From: Cloacimonetes bacterium UBA5210
Lineage (GTDB): Bacteria; Cloacimonadota; Cloacimonadia; Cloacimonadales; Cloacimonadaceae
Reading direction: 5' to 3'
NCBI GenBank assembly: GCA_002412625.1
Contig: DHVK01000036.1
Location: 140,200 to 204,199 of the forward strand
DNA: 64,000 bases
The notes beneath the pieces are model-generated. The model was given only the letters and a program-made list of their open reading frames with translations. It had not been told where the DNA came from and did not search any database. The stretch's first letter is position 1; every line of letters starts with the position of its first letter. This document shows, in pieces, positions 27,491-36,803 of this stretch. A program made the translations under genes and the position numbers.

Positions 27491-28834
27491 TTATTCATGT
27501 TTTACTGCGGAAATTGCCGTGAGGCGGAGTAGCAGGGACTTGCGCTTGCTGCCCTCACTCAGGGATAGATCGCTCACCAGTGTCTTGTTCGCGGCGATTA
27601 CTTCGTCCTTGCCTTCACCGCTTGGTCTGCTGATGCCCCAGAGCGCGTGCAAAGCGTAGCTTTTCCCTTCTACAGAACCCAGATACAACATGATGTGTCC
27701 CGGCATCCGCATCATGGTTTGGGCGGGTATCCCCTTTTCGGCGATGCGAGCTTCACGTTCCCGGGAGCTTTCCCCGGCGGCGAACTCGTATAGCGTATGC
27801 CCGGCGCTGTATTGCGCTCCGCCATTGCGGGGGAGATATATCCCAAAACACTGAAACAGTTGCTTTAATAATCCGGAGCAATCATACTCGGCATTCAGGT
27901 CGCCCCAGCCATAAGGCGCATTCAGGGTGGAAAAAGCCAGTTCATAAACGTTGCGCGCGGTGTAAGGGACAAAGCCCAAATGCAGGTCCCGTTTGGCGAT
28001 GTATGCGCTTTGCTGGGTAGGCAAGAGGACTTCGAAGACTGTTGCGTGCTCTGCTATCAGAGGCAGCCTTGTCCCCAGGCGGATCAACCCCAGGTAGCGG
28101 GTGCGGGCTTCATCCAGATACAAATCGCTTTTGTCCGCAATGCTGATCACAAAAGCGCCGGCTTGTTGATATTGCAGCCAAGCCACCCGGTCCAGAAAGA
28201 CGAGGTCTTCCTTCAGAAACCAGCCGGAAGACGCTCTGCCGGCCCCGAAAACCCAGTTGCCATCCTTGGAATCGTGATAGATCACCAGTGGTTCTGCTAC
28301 ATCGAAACCGCTGTTTTGGATATAATCAAATTCCGTATCCAGCGCTATTTTGCTGAGGATTCCGGGATATGGGATAAGTCTCTGGTTCGTGAAGCGTTTG
28401 GGGAAAGCGAAACGGGTGTTTTGGCTGGCTTTGATGGCGGTCAGATTGGTCTGCTGCTTCATGAATGGCCAGAAATCTGCGGTGGGGGGGCTGCCGTCCT
28501 GCGTGAATTTGCCTGTGGCTTTGGCGAGGTTGAAACAGTCGTTGATCTGCTTTTTCAGGTGGTTGGCGCGGATGGTAGGGGAGCTTTCCATAATCTGCCC
28601 AAGGTCACCCTTGCGCTGCACCATGCGGTTGAAAGTGGCGATCTGAGCCGCGTCCATCAAGAGCGAATCCGGGGCGGGATGGCGGGATATCCAGAATCCG
28701 GGGCGGCGCATTTCGATCGGGACCAGGGGAGGGTTTTCTACCAGCGCCAGGTTTTTGGGACGCTCCTGCGCCATCAGCTCAAGCCCGGGCAACAGCGGCA
28801 GAATCAGCAAAAACAGAAGCACCAGCTTGCGCAA
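27491..28834 (-). CDS. NlpC/P60-family cell-wall peptidase with SH3-type domains
   Basis: A 447-residue exported peptidoglycan hydrolase. A signal peptide (about 1-22) is followed by a stabilising N-terminal region and SH3-like segments (about 120-290). The NlpC/P60 domain has catalytic Cys in YDCSGLL (about residue 317) and His in MPGHIMLYLG (about 386). The domain order matches the NlpC/P60 enzymes that cut gamma-D-Glu-diaminopimelate bonds. The start is a TTG at 28834 with AGGAGG seven bases upstream. It is 9 bp after tgt. Confidence 0.83.
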   Translation of the reverse strand: MRKLVLLFLLILPLLPGLELMAQERPKNLALVENPPLVPIEMRRPGFWISRHPAPDSLLMDAAQIATFNRMVQRKGDLGQIMESSPTIRANHLKKQINDCFNLAKATGKFTQDGSPPTADFWPFMKQQTNLTAIKASQNTRFAFPKRFTNQRLIPYPGILSKIALDTEFDYIQNSGFDVAEPLVIYHDSKDGNWVFGAGRASSGWFLKEDLVFLDRVAWLQYQQAGAFVISIADKSDLYLDEARTRYLGLIRLGTRLPLIAEHATVFEVLLPTQQSAYIAKRDLHLGFVPYTARNVYELAFSTLNAPYGWGDLNAEYDCSGLLKQLFQCFGIYLPRNGGAQYSAGHTLYEFAAGESSREREARIAEKGIPAQTMMRMPGHIMLYLGSVEGKSYALHALWGISRPSGEGKDEVIAANKTLVSDLSLSEGSKRKSLLLRLTAISAVKHE

Positions 28835-28843
28835 TGCAACCTC

Positions 28844-29959
28844 CTAATCTACAATTCTATCCAAAACCGGCAGCATGCTATCCAAAAACTCCTGATAGCG
28901 GTTTTCCAGAATGGCAGTCCGCGCCATATTCATCAGTTCCTGATAGAAGTGCAGGCTGTGGATGGTGGCGAGGCGCATGCCCAGAATCTCGTTCATGGTG
29001 ATCAGATGCCGGATGTAGGCGCGGCTGAAGTGGGTGCAGGCGTAGCAGCTGCACTCTGGATCGATGGGGTTGAAATCCTCTTTGTAGCGCGCGGCTTTGA
29101 TGATCATCTTGCCATGCCGGGTGAAGATGGACCCCTTGCGGGCATTACGCGTGGGCATCACGCAATCAAACATGTCCACACCGTTGGCCACGTTTTTCAG
29201 CAGATCGCTGGGGGTGCCGACGCCCATCAGGTAACGGGGTTTATCCGCGGGGAGGATGTCGTTCAAGAACTCGGTGAGGCGGAACATATCGTCCTTTTCT
29301 TCGCCCACCGCTAAGCCTCCGATGGAGTATCCGGGGAAGTCCATATCCATCAATGCCAGGGCGGATTTCTCGCGCAGGTCATCGTAGATCCCTCCCTGGA
29401 CGATGCCGAAGAGGGCCTGGTTTTCGTGATTCTTGAAAGCCCTCAAGCCTTTCTCCGCCCAGCGCAGAGTGGTTCTCAGGGATTTCTCCACATAGTCTCT
29501 GGTGGCGGGGTAGGACGGGCATTCGTCGAAACTCATGATGATGTCCGCGCCCAAGGCTTCCTGAATCTCCATCACGCTTTCCGGAGTGAAATAGTGTAGC
29601 GATCCATCGATGTGGGAGCGGAACTTCACGCCGTCTTTGGTGATCTTGCGCAGCGCGGCGAGGCTCATCACCTGGAATCCACCGCTATCGGTCAGCATGG
29701 GACGCTGCCAGTTGATGAACTTATGCAGCCCCCCGGCTTTTCTGATCAGCTCGTGCCCGGGGCGCATGTATAGGTGATAGGTGTTGCCCAAAATGATCTG
29801 AGCGCTCGTTTCAATCAGTTCATGCGGGCTCATCGCTTTCACTGTGCCCAAAGTGCCCACCGGCATAAAGACAGGGGTAAGGATTTCACCGTGATTTGTG
29901 CAGATCTTTCCTGCCCGCGCTTTCCCGCTGGTGGCTTGTAATGTATAGCTAAATGGCAT
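28844..29959 (-). CDS. tgt: tRNA-guanine transglycosylase
   Basis: Swaps guanine 34 of GUN-anticodon tRNAs for the queuosine precursor preQ1. The 371 residues fit the bacterial enzyme. The catalytic and substrate residues lie in DSGGFQVMSL (about 90-99) and DCVMPTRNARKG (about 263-275). The zinc ligands are in CSCYAC with a downstream His. It starts one base after the rseP stop. Confidence 0.96.
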   Translation of the reverse strand: MPFSYTLQATSGKARAGKICTNHGEILTPVFMPVGTLGTVKAMSPHELIETSAQIILGNTYHLYMRPGHELIRKAGGLHKFINWQRPMLTDSGGFQVMSLAALRKITKDGVKFRSHIDGSLHYFTPESVMEIQEALGADIIMSFDECPSYPATRDYVEKSLRTTLRWAEKGLRAFKNHENQALFGIVQGGIYDDLREKSALALMDMDFPGYSIGGLAVGEEKDDMFRLTEFLNDILPADKPRYLMGVGTPSDLLKNVANGVDMFDCVMPTRNARKGSIFTRHGKMIIKAARYKEDFNPIDPECSCYACTHFSRAYIRHLITMNEILGMRLATIHSLHFYQELMNMARTAILENRYQEFLDSMLPVLDRIVD

Positions 29960-29960
29960 T

Positions 29961-31262
29961 TTACCTCGTATGGATGAAGCGCATAATCAGCTTCGTGATA
30001 TCAGAATAAAAGGCGTAGATCATCAAAGTGATGAGGATCGCGAAGCCCACGCGCTGCAGGATTTCCTGCACCTTCACCGGCACGGGTCTGCCGATGATAC
30101 CCTCAATGAAGGCAAAAAGGATGTGTCCCCCGTCCAGGATCGGGATCGGCAGCAGGTTCATCACCATCAGGATCAGGCTGATCGAAGCAAAGAAGAGCAG
30201 CAGAGAGCCAAAACCGCGCTTGCCCATTTCAGTACTCATCGAGGCCATCATCACCGGGCCGCCCATGCTGCTTTTTAGTTGAGAGGGGCGTTTCACCAGG
30301 TTGAACAAGGCTTTGTAGTTCATCACGATGAAGCTTGTGGTTGCCATACTGCCGTAAACGACTGCTTCCGGGGGGCTGTAGCGGATGGTCTCGCTGATGG
30401 GCAGATACTGGCTGATGCCGATCATTCTGCCTTGGTCTGAAGCGATGTTCTCTTCCAGGCTGATGCTGCGGGAAAACTGCTCGTTACCCCGGGCGATCAC
30501 CAGCTCCACCTCTGTTCCCGGGGCATTGATGATGCGAGAGCGCATGTCGTACCAATCGGAGACTTCGACGCTATCCACCATCACGATTCGATCGAGGGGT
30601 TTCAAGCCTGCCCGCCAAGCCGGCATCCCGGAAAACACCTCTCCGATCAAGGTTGTTACCCGGGGTATCAGGCTGCGCATCAAAGAGTCGCGATCCGCGA
30701 AAGGCACAGTAAACTCCAGGGTTTCTCCACCACGGATATACTCCACGCGGGCATTTGCCGGCGATGTTGCAACTTCGATCAGGAATCGGTTGAATCCGCC
30801 GACTGCTTTATCGTTCACTGTCAGCAGGGAGTCTCCGGGCTGGAAGTGTTCTGCCCAGATCCCTTCTGCTGAAGATATCACCGGGCTCAGGTCTTCCATT
30901 TTTTGTGGGAAAGTGAAGGCAACGATGAAGAGCAGAAGCCCCAGCAGCAAATTCGCAAAGGGCCCGGCAAACACGATCAGGACGCGCTGCCACCACGGTT
31001 TGCGGTTGAACATCTCGCTTTCGTCCGTTTCGTCATCAGTGTCGTCCGGTTCTTGGCCTTTCATCTTCACATAGCCGCCCAAAGGGATCCAGGCGATGCG
31101 ATATTGCACACCCCCTCTTTCGAACTGGGCAATCGGTGCGCCAAAGCCGATGGAGAACTTCTCGATCCCCACTCCAAACGCGCGCGCCACCAGGAAGTGC
31201 CCCAGCTCGTGGATGGTGATCATCACGCCCAGGGCTATCAACATCAGTAAAAGAGAGAGCAT
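29961..31262 (-). CDS. rseP: Site-2 protease RseP-like
   Basis: A 433-residue intramembrane zinc protease. HELGH stands at about residue 18 in the first membrane helix. Two PDZ-like regions follow (about 105-185 and 190-275), and the third metal ligand is in the PILDGGH motif (about 376). It cleaves membrane-bound anti-sigma factors or signal peptides. The ATG at 31262 overlaps the kamE stop (TGATG) and is preferred over a TTG one codon upstream. Nothing in the window shows its substrate. Confidence 0.92.
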   Translation of the reverse strand: MLSLLLMLIALGVMITIHELGHFLVARAFGVGIEKFSIGFGAPIAQFERGGVQYRIAWIPLGGYVKMKGQEPDDTDDETDESEMFNRKPWWQRVLIVFAGPFANLLLGLLLFIVAFTFPQKMEDLSPVISSAEGIWAEHFQPGDSLLTVNDKAVGGFNRFLIEVATSPANARVEYIRGGETLEFTVPFADRDSLMRSLIPRVTTLIGEVFSGMPAWRAGLKPLDRIVMVDSVEVSDWYDMRSRIINAPGTEVELVIARGNEQFSRSISLEENIASDQGRMIGISQYLPISETIRYSPPEAVVYGSMATTSFIVMNYKALFNLVKRPSQLKSSMGGPVMMASMSTEMGKRGFGSLLLFFASISLILMVMNLLPIPILDGGHILFAFIEGIIGRPVPVKVQEILQRVGFAILITLMIYAFYSDITKLIMRFIHTR

Positions 31263-31996
31263 CAAGCCTGCTTTTTGCTTAGTGTGATGGCGATGTAGGA
31301 CGCCACGTCCGTGGAATAGCTGCCAGTCCCAAAGCCCGCATCGTAACCAAGCTCAATCGCCAGTTCATGCGAGATCCGCGGGCCGCCACACACAAAGAGC
31401 ATTTTATGCCTCAGCCCTTCGGCTTCCGCCAGCTCGATCAAGCGGGTCAGGTTCTGGATGTGAATATTCTTTTGCGTAACCACCTGAGAAACCAGCACCA
31501 CGTCCGCCTTCACTTCTCTGGCCTTGGCCAAAAGCTCTTCAGAAGGCACCTGAGCGCCCATATTGATGGCGTTGAAGCACTGATAGCGTTCCAGGCCGTA
31601 GCGATGGTTGTAGCCCTTCATATTCATGATAGCGTCGATGCCCACGGTATGCGCGTCGCTTTCGATGCAAGCGCCTACCACCGTGATGGTTCTGCCAATG
31701 TGTTCCGCCACATAGTGATCGGTGGCTTCCATGTCCATAACGGGGGTTTCCACGACCTTTACTTTGATCTTGGAGGTATCCACGCTTGCGCTGGTTGCGG
31801 CATAAGCGATGAAATGGCTGAAGCCTTCGCCCAGGTCGCGGACGCAGGTGATTTCCGCTTCATCAAAGCCCATTGAAAGAATCAAGATCCGGGCGGCTTC
31901 TTTGCCGTGGGCATCCGGCGTCACCGGCAGGGCAAAGGAAAGCTGGACTTTTCCGTCGTTCAGAGTGTCGCCATAGGGTTTTACGATGTTTGTCAT
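31262..31996 (-). CDS. kamE: Lysine 5,6-aminomutase beta subunit
   Basis: Cobalamin-binding subunit of the enzyme that moves the terminal amino group of D-lysine or beta-lysine to C5 in lysine fermentation. The B12 motif DAHTVG (DxHxxG) and the following GYNHRYGLERY are visible, and the downstream Rossmann fold keeps VVLVSQVVTQKN and FVCGGPRIS. At 244 residues it has the usual length. It overlaps kamD by four bases (ATGA), and rseP overlaps its end. Confidence 0.92.
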   Translation of the reverse strand: MTNIVKPYGDTLNDGKVQLSFALPVTPDAHGKEAARILILSMGFDEAEITCVRDLGEGFSHFIAYAATSASVDTSKIKVKVVETPVMDMEATDHYVAEHIGRTITVVGACIESDAHTVGIDAIMNMKGYNHRYGLERYQCFNAINMGAQVPSEELLAKAREVKADVVLVSQVVTQKNIHIQNLTRLIELAEAEGLRHKMLFVCGGPRISHELAIELGYDAGFGTGSYSTDVASYIAITLSKKQA

Positions 31997-33549
31997 AGTC
32001 CCAGCTCCTTCTTCATTTTATCCATAAAGGGGTTGAAATATTCCGGGTCGCGCTCGAACACGCCGGACAGTCCTTTACCGCCATCCTCCGGGCGTTTGAT
32101 TTCCGCAAATTCACCAGTTGCCATGGCCCTGAAAAGCCCTTCTTCAGCCACTCTTTCCAAGAACTCAGTAGCCTGGCGCAGAACCAGATTGGCCCGCTGA
32201 TTGATGAAGCTATCGGGGCTCAGCTGGATGTTTTGGCTCAGATCCTTGACCGCGGTGAACAGATACTGGGCATTCTCGATCGCCAGAGAGCGGTCCACCA
32301 GATGCGGAGTGTGGATGGCCTCGGTCATCATGCCCAAAAGCTGCACGCCTTGTCCGGTGAGTTGGCCGATGAAATTGAACATCGCATCCATCAGGTGGGT
32401 CTTAAAGATGTTTCCGCTGGCGAACTTTGTGGGCGGCATATACTTAATCGGAGCCTCAGGGAAAAGCTCGCGGGTCAGCATCGCATGCGCCAGTTCATAG
32501 CTGAAACTATTCTCATATTCGGGGTCAATTTCATGCGCGTGCCCCAAGCCCATCTTTTCGGGCTTCACGCCGCTAATCAGGGCAAAGCTTTCATTCAGAA
32601 GCTGGGAAGCGGTAACCGTATAGGCCTTTTCCACCGCGTCGGAAGTGGTGAGATAGTTATCTTCCCCGGTTTGAATCTCGATGCCGGCATAGGCATTGAT
32701 CATGCGGGCAAAGTATTGATCCAGCAAGGTGCGTTTGGGATTGATGTCGCGGAAGAGAATGCCATACATGGCGTCGTTCAGCATCAGATCCAGCCGTTCA
32801 ATGGCGCCCATGGCAGCGATTTCCGGCATGCAAAGCCCGGAAGCGTAGTTGGTTAAACTGATGTATCTGCCCAATTCCGCTGAAACCTCGTCCAGAGCTT
32901 TGCGCATGATACGGAAGTTTTCCTGGGTGGCATAAGTTCCGCCGAAGCCGACCGTGGTAGCGCCATAAGGCACATAATCCAAGAGGGATTGCGCGGTGGA
33001 GCGGATCACGGCGATGATGTCCGCGCCTTCTCGCGCGGCGGCCTTGGCCTGGGTAACATCCTCGTAGATATTGCCGGTCGCCACGATTACATAGATCGCG
33101 GGTTTGCGGCGGGGTCCATATTGGCGGAAGAATTCTTCCCGCGCGGCTTTTTGGCCGGCGATATGTTTCAGCATCTTGTCTGAAAGCTCGTCCAAGATCG
33201 GATACAGGTCTTTGGCCGCGGCCATGGGCAGCGCGCTGATGTCCAGATCTCCCGAAGCGATTTGTTCTGCCACTTGCTGTGCGCTCAAGGATTTATGGTG
33301 CATGGCGTTAGCAATCCAAATCGCTGCGCCTTTGTTCAGGGCACCGGCTTTTTGCAGGGCATCCACCACCACGTTGGGCAGGGGCTTCTCGTCTTCTGTT
33401 GCACCGTCTATGCCAAGCAGGCGCAACACCGTTCGCTCGATGGTTACGGAGCTGTAGGAATCAAAGAGCTGGTCAAATTCTCCGGTGATCTTTTTCGCAG
33501 CCGTTCTGGCGCGTGTGACCAAGCCGGAATCGAGTTCTAATCTAAGCAT
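31993..33549 (-). CDS. kamD: Lysine 5,6-aminomutase alpha subunit
   Basis: A 518-residue PLP- and adenosylcobalamin-dependent mutase subunit, matching the family in length and in segments such as YVPYGATTVGFGGTYATQENF and KYMPPTKFASGNIF-like KYMPPTKF. It pairs with KamE. The usual neighbours of lysine fermentation (kamA, kdd, kce, kal) are absent from the window, so the rest of the pathway must be elsewhere. No clear promoter or B12 riboswitch is visible in the 240 bp upstream. Confidence 0.92.
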   Translation of the reverse strand: MLRLELDSGLVTRARTAAKKITGEFDQLFDSYSSVTIERTVLRLLGIDGATEDEKPLPNVVVDALQKAGALNKGAAIWIANAMHHKSLSAQQVAEQIASGDLDISALPMAAAKDLYPILDELSDKMLKHIAGQKAAREEFFRQYGPRRKPAIYVIVATGNIYEDVTQAKAAAREGADIIAVIRSTAQSLLDYVPYGATTVGFGGTYATQENFRIMRKALDEVSAELGRYISLTNYASGLCMPEIAAMGAIERLDLMLNDAMYGILFRDINPKRTLLDQYFARMINAYAGIEIQTGEDNYLTTSDAVEKAYTVTASQLLNESFALISGVKPEKMGLGHAHEIDPEYENSFSYELAHAMLTRELFPEAPIKYMPPTKFASGNIFKTHLMDAMFNFIGQLTGQGVQLLGMMTEAIHTPHLVDRSLAIENAQYLFTAVKDLSQNIQLSPDSFINQRANLVLRQATEFLERVAEEGLFRAMATGEFAEIKRPEDGGKGLSGVFERDPEYFNPFMDKMKKELGL

Positions 33550-33790
33550 TTACACTCCAATATAATGATATTTTCCTGTTTACGAGCTTTTGCGCCACCC
33601 TGATTTGGTCAAGGAAAAAGCTGTATCTACGAGATATCCCGGCTTAAAATCGTTATTCCAGAAGCAGGGAAGTATCGGGAGCAGCGTCCACACAGGAAGT
33701 GAAGAAAGCGTTGCCGGCGTTTGTGACGGTAGTGCGGGTAATATGTAGAACAGAATCTGCCAGCATCCCAGCCTGTTTGCGCAAAGCTGG

Positions 33791-33856
33791 AATAAAGCTG
33801 TTATTGAGGCCTGATAAAGCCATCGGCATAGCTTGATAACAGCTTGATTTCAGCTC
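33791..33856. repeat. Dispersed palindromic repeat, copy B (expanded)
   Basis: GCTGTTATT at 33797; GCTTGATAACA (33831-33841) and GCTTGATTTCA (33842-33852) run in tandem with an 11-base period. ATAA cores fall 17 and 39 bases from GCTGTTATT, 11 bases either side of the 28 seen in the other copies. Confidence 0.75.
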
Positions 33857-33870
33857 AAACGCGGCATAAA

Positions 33871-33896
33871 ACCAAAAGGGCGGAGGATGTCCGCCC
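33871..33896 (-). terminator. Terminator of fhs
   Basis: On the minus strand, GGGCGGA/TCCGCCC (33878-33884 with 33890-33896) with a 5-base loop is followed by TTTTGG, 27 bases past the fhs stop. Confidence 0.7.
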
Positions 33897-33922
33897 CTGG
33901 CATGATTATAGCGTTTGGTGAT

Positions 33923-35593
33923 TTAGAATAAACCGACGATATTGCCGTCGTGCTCCACGTCGATCGAATTTGCGCTGGGTTTTTTGGGTAAGCCAGGCAT
34001 GCGCATGATATCTCCGGTGATGGGGATTAGGAATCCGGCGCCGCTGGCGATGACGATACTGCGCACAGTCACCAAAAAGTCCTTCGGTCTGCCGATCAGA
34101 TCCGGGTTGTCCGAAAGCGATTTTTGGGTTTTGGCGATGCATATGGGAAGCTTGTCAAAGCCGTATTTGTTGATCTTTTTAAGGTCGGCCTTGGCATCGG
34201 CAGTGTAGTCCACCTTTTCCGCGCCGTAGATTTCGCGTGCAACGGTGAAGATTTTATCTTCTACAGAGCTGTTCCAATCGTAGAGACCGCGGTATTGGCA
34301 GACATCCATATTGACCATTTCGACTACTTTTTCTGCCAATTCAATGCCGCCTTCGCTGCCTTTGGCAAAGTAGTCCACCACACTGGCGTCAAAGCCGGAT
34401 TGGATCACGAAGTCTTTCACGATCTGCAGTTCTTCCTCTGTGTCGGTGGGAAAGCGGTTGATCGCGACAATGGATTTCATGCCGAATTTAGTGATATTCT
34501 CCAAGTGCTTGGCAAGGTTCACCAAGCCGTCGGTAACTGCTTTGGGGTTCGGAGCGGAGAGGTCTTTCACTTTCACTCCGCCATGAATCTTCAGCGCGCG
34601 TACAGTAGCCACCAGCACTACGGCATTGGTGCAGAATCCGCCATATTGGCAGACAAGATCAAAGAACTTCTCCGCGCCCAGGTCAAAGCCGAAGCCCGCT
34701 TCAGTAACCACATAATCGCTCAAACGCAGGGCAGTCTTGGTGGCAATAATGCTGTTTGCCCCCTGGGCGATATTGGCAAAGGGTCCGCCGTGCACGAAAG
34801 CAGGCGTGTTCTCCGTGGTTTGCACCAGATTGGGTTTCAGAGCGTCCTTCAGCAGTGCCGCGATCGCGCCTTCAAAGCCCAGCTGATGCACCCTCACCGG
34901 TTCACCGGTATAGCTGAAGCCCACATTGATGTTTCCGATGCGTTCTTTGAGTTCGTCCATATTGTTTGAGAGGCACAGGATTGCCATGATCTCGCTTGCC
35001 GGGGTGATATCAAATCCGTCTTCACGGGGAAAGCCTTGTTTGCTTCCCCCCAGGCCGATCACGATGTTGCGCAGCATGCGGTCGTTTACGTCCACCACAC
35101 GTTTCCAGGTGAGGCGGCGCGGATCCAGATTCAGTTCGTTATCAAAGTAGATGTGGTTGTCCACCAAGGCCGCCAGAGTGTTGTTGGCGGCGGTCACGGC
35201 ATGGAAATCCCCGGTGAAATGCAGGTTGATGTCTTCCATGGGTAGCACCTGGGACCAGCCACCGCCGGCAGCACCGCCTTTGATGCCAAACACGGGTCCC
35301 AGAGAGGGTTCGCGGATGGCTGCGATAGATTTCTTACCGATGCGGTTGAGGGCTTGGGATAGACCGATGGAGACGGTTGTCTTGCCTTCTCCGGCGGGAG
35401 TGGGGGTGATGGCGGAAACCAAAATGAGCTTCCCCATGGGATTGTGTTCATTGGCAAACAACGCGGTGTAGCGGACTTTTGCCTTATATTCTCCATAGTG
35501 ATCAAGATCTTGCGGAGTGAGTCCGATCTTTGCGGCGATCTCATCAATATGTTTTAGTTTTGTAAGGTGTCCAATTTCCATATCTGATAACAT
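33923..35593 (-). CDS. fhs: Formate-tetrahydrofolate ligase
   Basis: A 556-residue ATP-dependent enzyme that joins formate to THF, or runs in reverse to make ATP and formate in fermenters. The ATP site TPAGEGKTT (about residues 64-72) and the family segments VHGGPFANIAQGANS and TEAGFGFDLG are intact. The start at 35593 has GGAGG six bases upstream. It is monocistronic, with a structured leader upstream and its own terminator. In an amino-acid fermenter it could serve glycine or formate metabolism. Confidence 0.96.
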   Translation of the reverse strand: MLSDMEIGHLTKLKHIDEIAAKIGLTPQDLDHYGEYKAKVRYTALFANEHNPMGKLILVSAITPTPAGEGKTTVSIGLSQALNRIGKKSIAAIREPSLGPVFGIKGGAAGGGWSQVLPMEDINLHFTGDFHAVTAANNTLAALVDNHIYFDNELNLDPRRLTWKRVVDVNDRMLRNIVIGLGGSKQGFPREDGFDITPASEIMAILCLSNNMDELKERIGNINVGFSYTGEPVRVHQLGFEGAIAALLKDALKPNLVQTTENTPAFVHGGPFANIAQGANSIIATKTALRLSDYVVTEAGFGFDLGAEKFFDLVCQYGGFCTNAVVLVATVRALKIHGGVKVKDLSAPNPKAVTDGLVNLAKHLENITKFGMKSIVAINRFPTDTEEELQIVKDFVIQSGFDASVVDYFAKGSEGGIELAEKVVEMVNMDVCQYRGLYDWNSSVEDKIFTVAREIYGAEKVDYTADAKADLKKINKYGFDKLPICIAKTQKSLSDNPDLIGRPKDFLVTVRSIVIASGAGFLIPITGDIMRMPGLPKKPSANSIDVEHDGNIVGLF

Positions 35594-35636
35594 GTGAGCC
35601 TCCTTGGCAGAATTATTTCAGGGCTTTATAAGATAT

Positions 35637-35695
35637 GTTAATCCGCTTTCTATGCTTTGCAACTGCCATGCAAAACAGTAATATAGCAGATTAAC
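35637..35695 (-). promoter_or_regulatory. Structured leader upstream of fhs
   Basis: Outer stem of 10 bp (35637-35646 with 35686-35695, one G-U pair) enclosing an inner 6-bp hairpin (35656-35661 with 35669-35674). It ends 43 bases before the fhs start. The fold does not match the THF riboswitch as I know it. It may be a regulatory RNA element or chance. Confidence 0.4.
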
Positions 35696-35860
35696 CCGGA
35701 TATTTGGAGTTTCCGGAGAGCCCAATCCGCTTGCTTTGAGCCGGAGGTGTTGATAAATATCTGCAATTCAGCCTAAAAACACTTGCTTTTATTAATCTTT
35801 GGGATTGACAATCCGGGGGCTTTGCAGATTTGTCCCTATATAGTTACGAGGGAGTGTGAG

Positions 35861-36754
35861 ATGAAGCTGTTTCTTGGCATCGACATTGGTGCCTCCGGCT
35901 TTAAGTATGGCATTGGGGATAGTAAACACGGTTTACAGCACTTTGCCACTAAAAGAATCGGTGAAAAAAGCATGGATGCTTTTCGCCGGATAGCGCAGGA
36001 GATCCTGGATGAAGCAGAAGCATGGGATATCCTGGGCATCGGCATTGGCAGCCCAGGTACGATAAGTCAGCCCGAAGGAAGAATTCTGGGCAAGAACCCC
36101 AATCTGCCCTTTTTCAGTGACCTTTGTCCCGGTGATCTGATTCCCGGACACCTGGATCTGCCGGTGTTTGTGGAAAACGATGCCAATCTGATGGCCTTGG
36201 CAGAATCCGCATTGCGGGACTGCAAACTCTGCGTTGGCATCACCGTTGGAAGTGGCATTGGCTGCGGGATAGTGCAAAATGGCGATGTCTTCCATGGTGC
36301 ACATGGTTTCGCTGCAGAACTGGGACATTCCATTGTCTATCCGGAAGGAGAGCTGTGTTCCTGCGGGCAAAAAGGCTGTGTGGAAGCCTATAGCTCTGTG
36401 GATGGAATTCGCCGCAGGTTGCACAACATGGGCTCCTCCTACGCGGGGATGGCGTTACCCAATTTGATCGCTCTCCGCAACCGGATTCCGGAGCTGGATG
36501 AAGTGCTTTTGGAAGGTGAAGATACCCTGATTCGTGCGCTGGCGAACCTCTGTACGGTGCTGGATCCTGATATATTGATCCTGGGAGGGGGAGCGATGGA
36601 TCTGAACATGTATAACGCCACCCGCATCGAAGAAGAAGTTATTAAACTGCTTCCGGAAGCTCTTGCAAAGCAGATCAGATGCTGCATCGCCGGCTATGGA
36701 AACCGGGCGGGAGTGATGGGCGGTATCATGCTTTGCGAAAGAAAGTTGCGATAG
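35861..36754 (+). CDS. ROK-family sugar kinase or regulator
   Basis: A 297-residue ROK protein without an N-terminal helix-turn-helix, so more likely a kinase such as glucokinase. It has the phosphate loop GIDIGASGFKYGI at the N-terminus. The catalytic Asp lies in ENDANLMAL (about 109), followed by GSGIGCGI. The zinc site CSCGQKGC (about 167-174) follows GHSIV. The ATG at 35861 has GAGGGAG upstream. TATAGT at 35839-35844 could be its -10 box, but no -35 stands at the right distance. The exact sugar cannot be told. Confidence 0.85.
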   Translation: MKLFLGIDIGASGFKYGIGDSKHGLQHFATKRIGEKSMDAFRRIAQEILDEAEAWDILGIGIGSPGTISQPEGRILGKNPNLPFFSDLCPGDLIPGHLDLPVFVENDANLMALAESALRDCKLCVGITVGSGIGCGIVQNGDVFHGAHGFAAELGHSIVYPEGELCSCGQKGCVEAYSSVDGIRRRLHNMGSSYAGMALPNLIALRNRIPELDEVLLEGEDTLIRALANLCTVLDPDILILGGGAMDLNMYNATRIEEEVIKLLPEALAKQIRCCIAGYGNRAGVMGGIMLCERKLR

Positions 36755-36803
36755 GAATGGAATTTGCATACGTAATAATCACTAAACAATGTGAGAGGAT
36801 AAT

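Larger units (their letters stand above)
33550..33922. other. Intergenic region between fhs and kamD
   Basis: 373 bp holding, in minus-strand order, the fhs terminator, palindromic repeat copy B, and about 240 bp with no gene or recognised riboswitch before kamD. Confidence 0.5.

Noticed and set aside
27980..29314. A 444-codon open frame antisense to the NlpC/P60 and tgt genes
   Set aside because: Shadow of two well-supported genes on the other strand; its product has no recognisable domain.
35594..35700. THF riboswitch in front of fhs
   Set aside because: The stems do not show the conserved sequence of the known element, so it is reported only as an unassigned structured leader.
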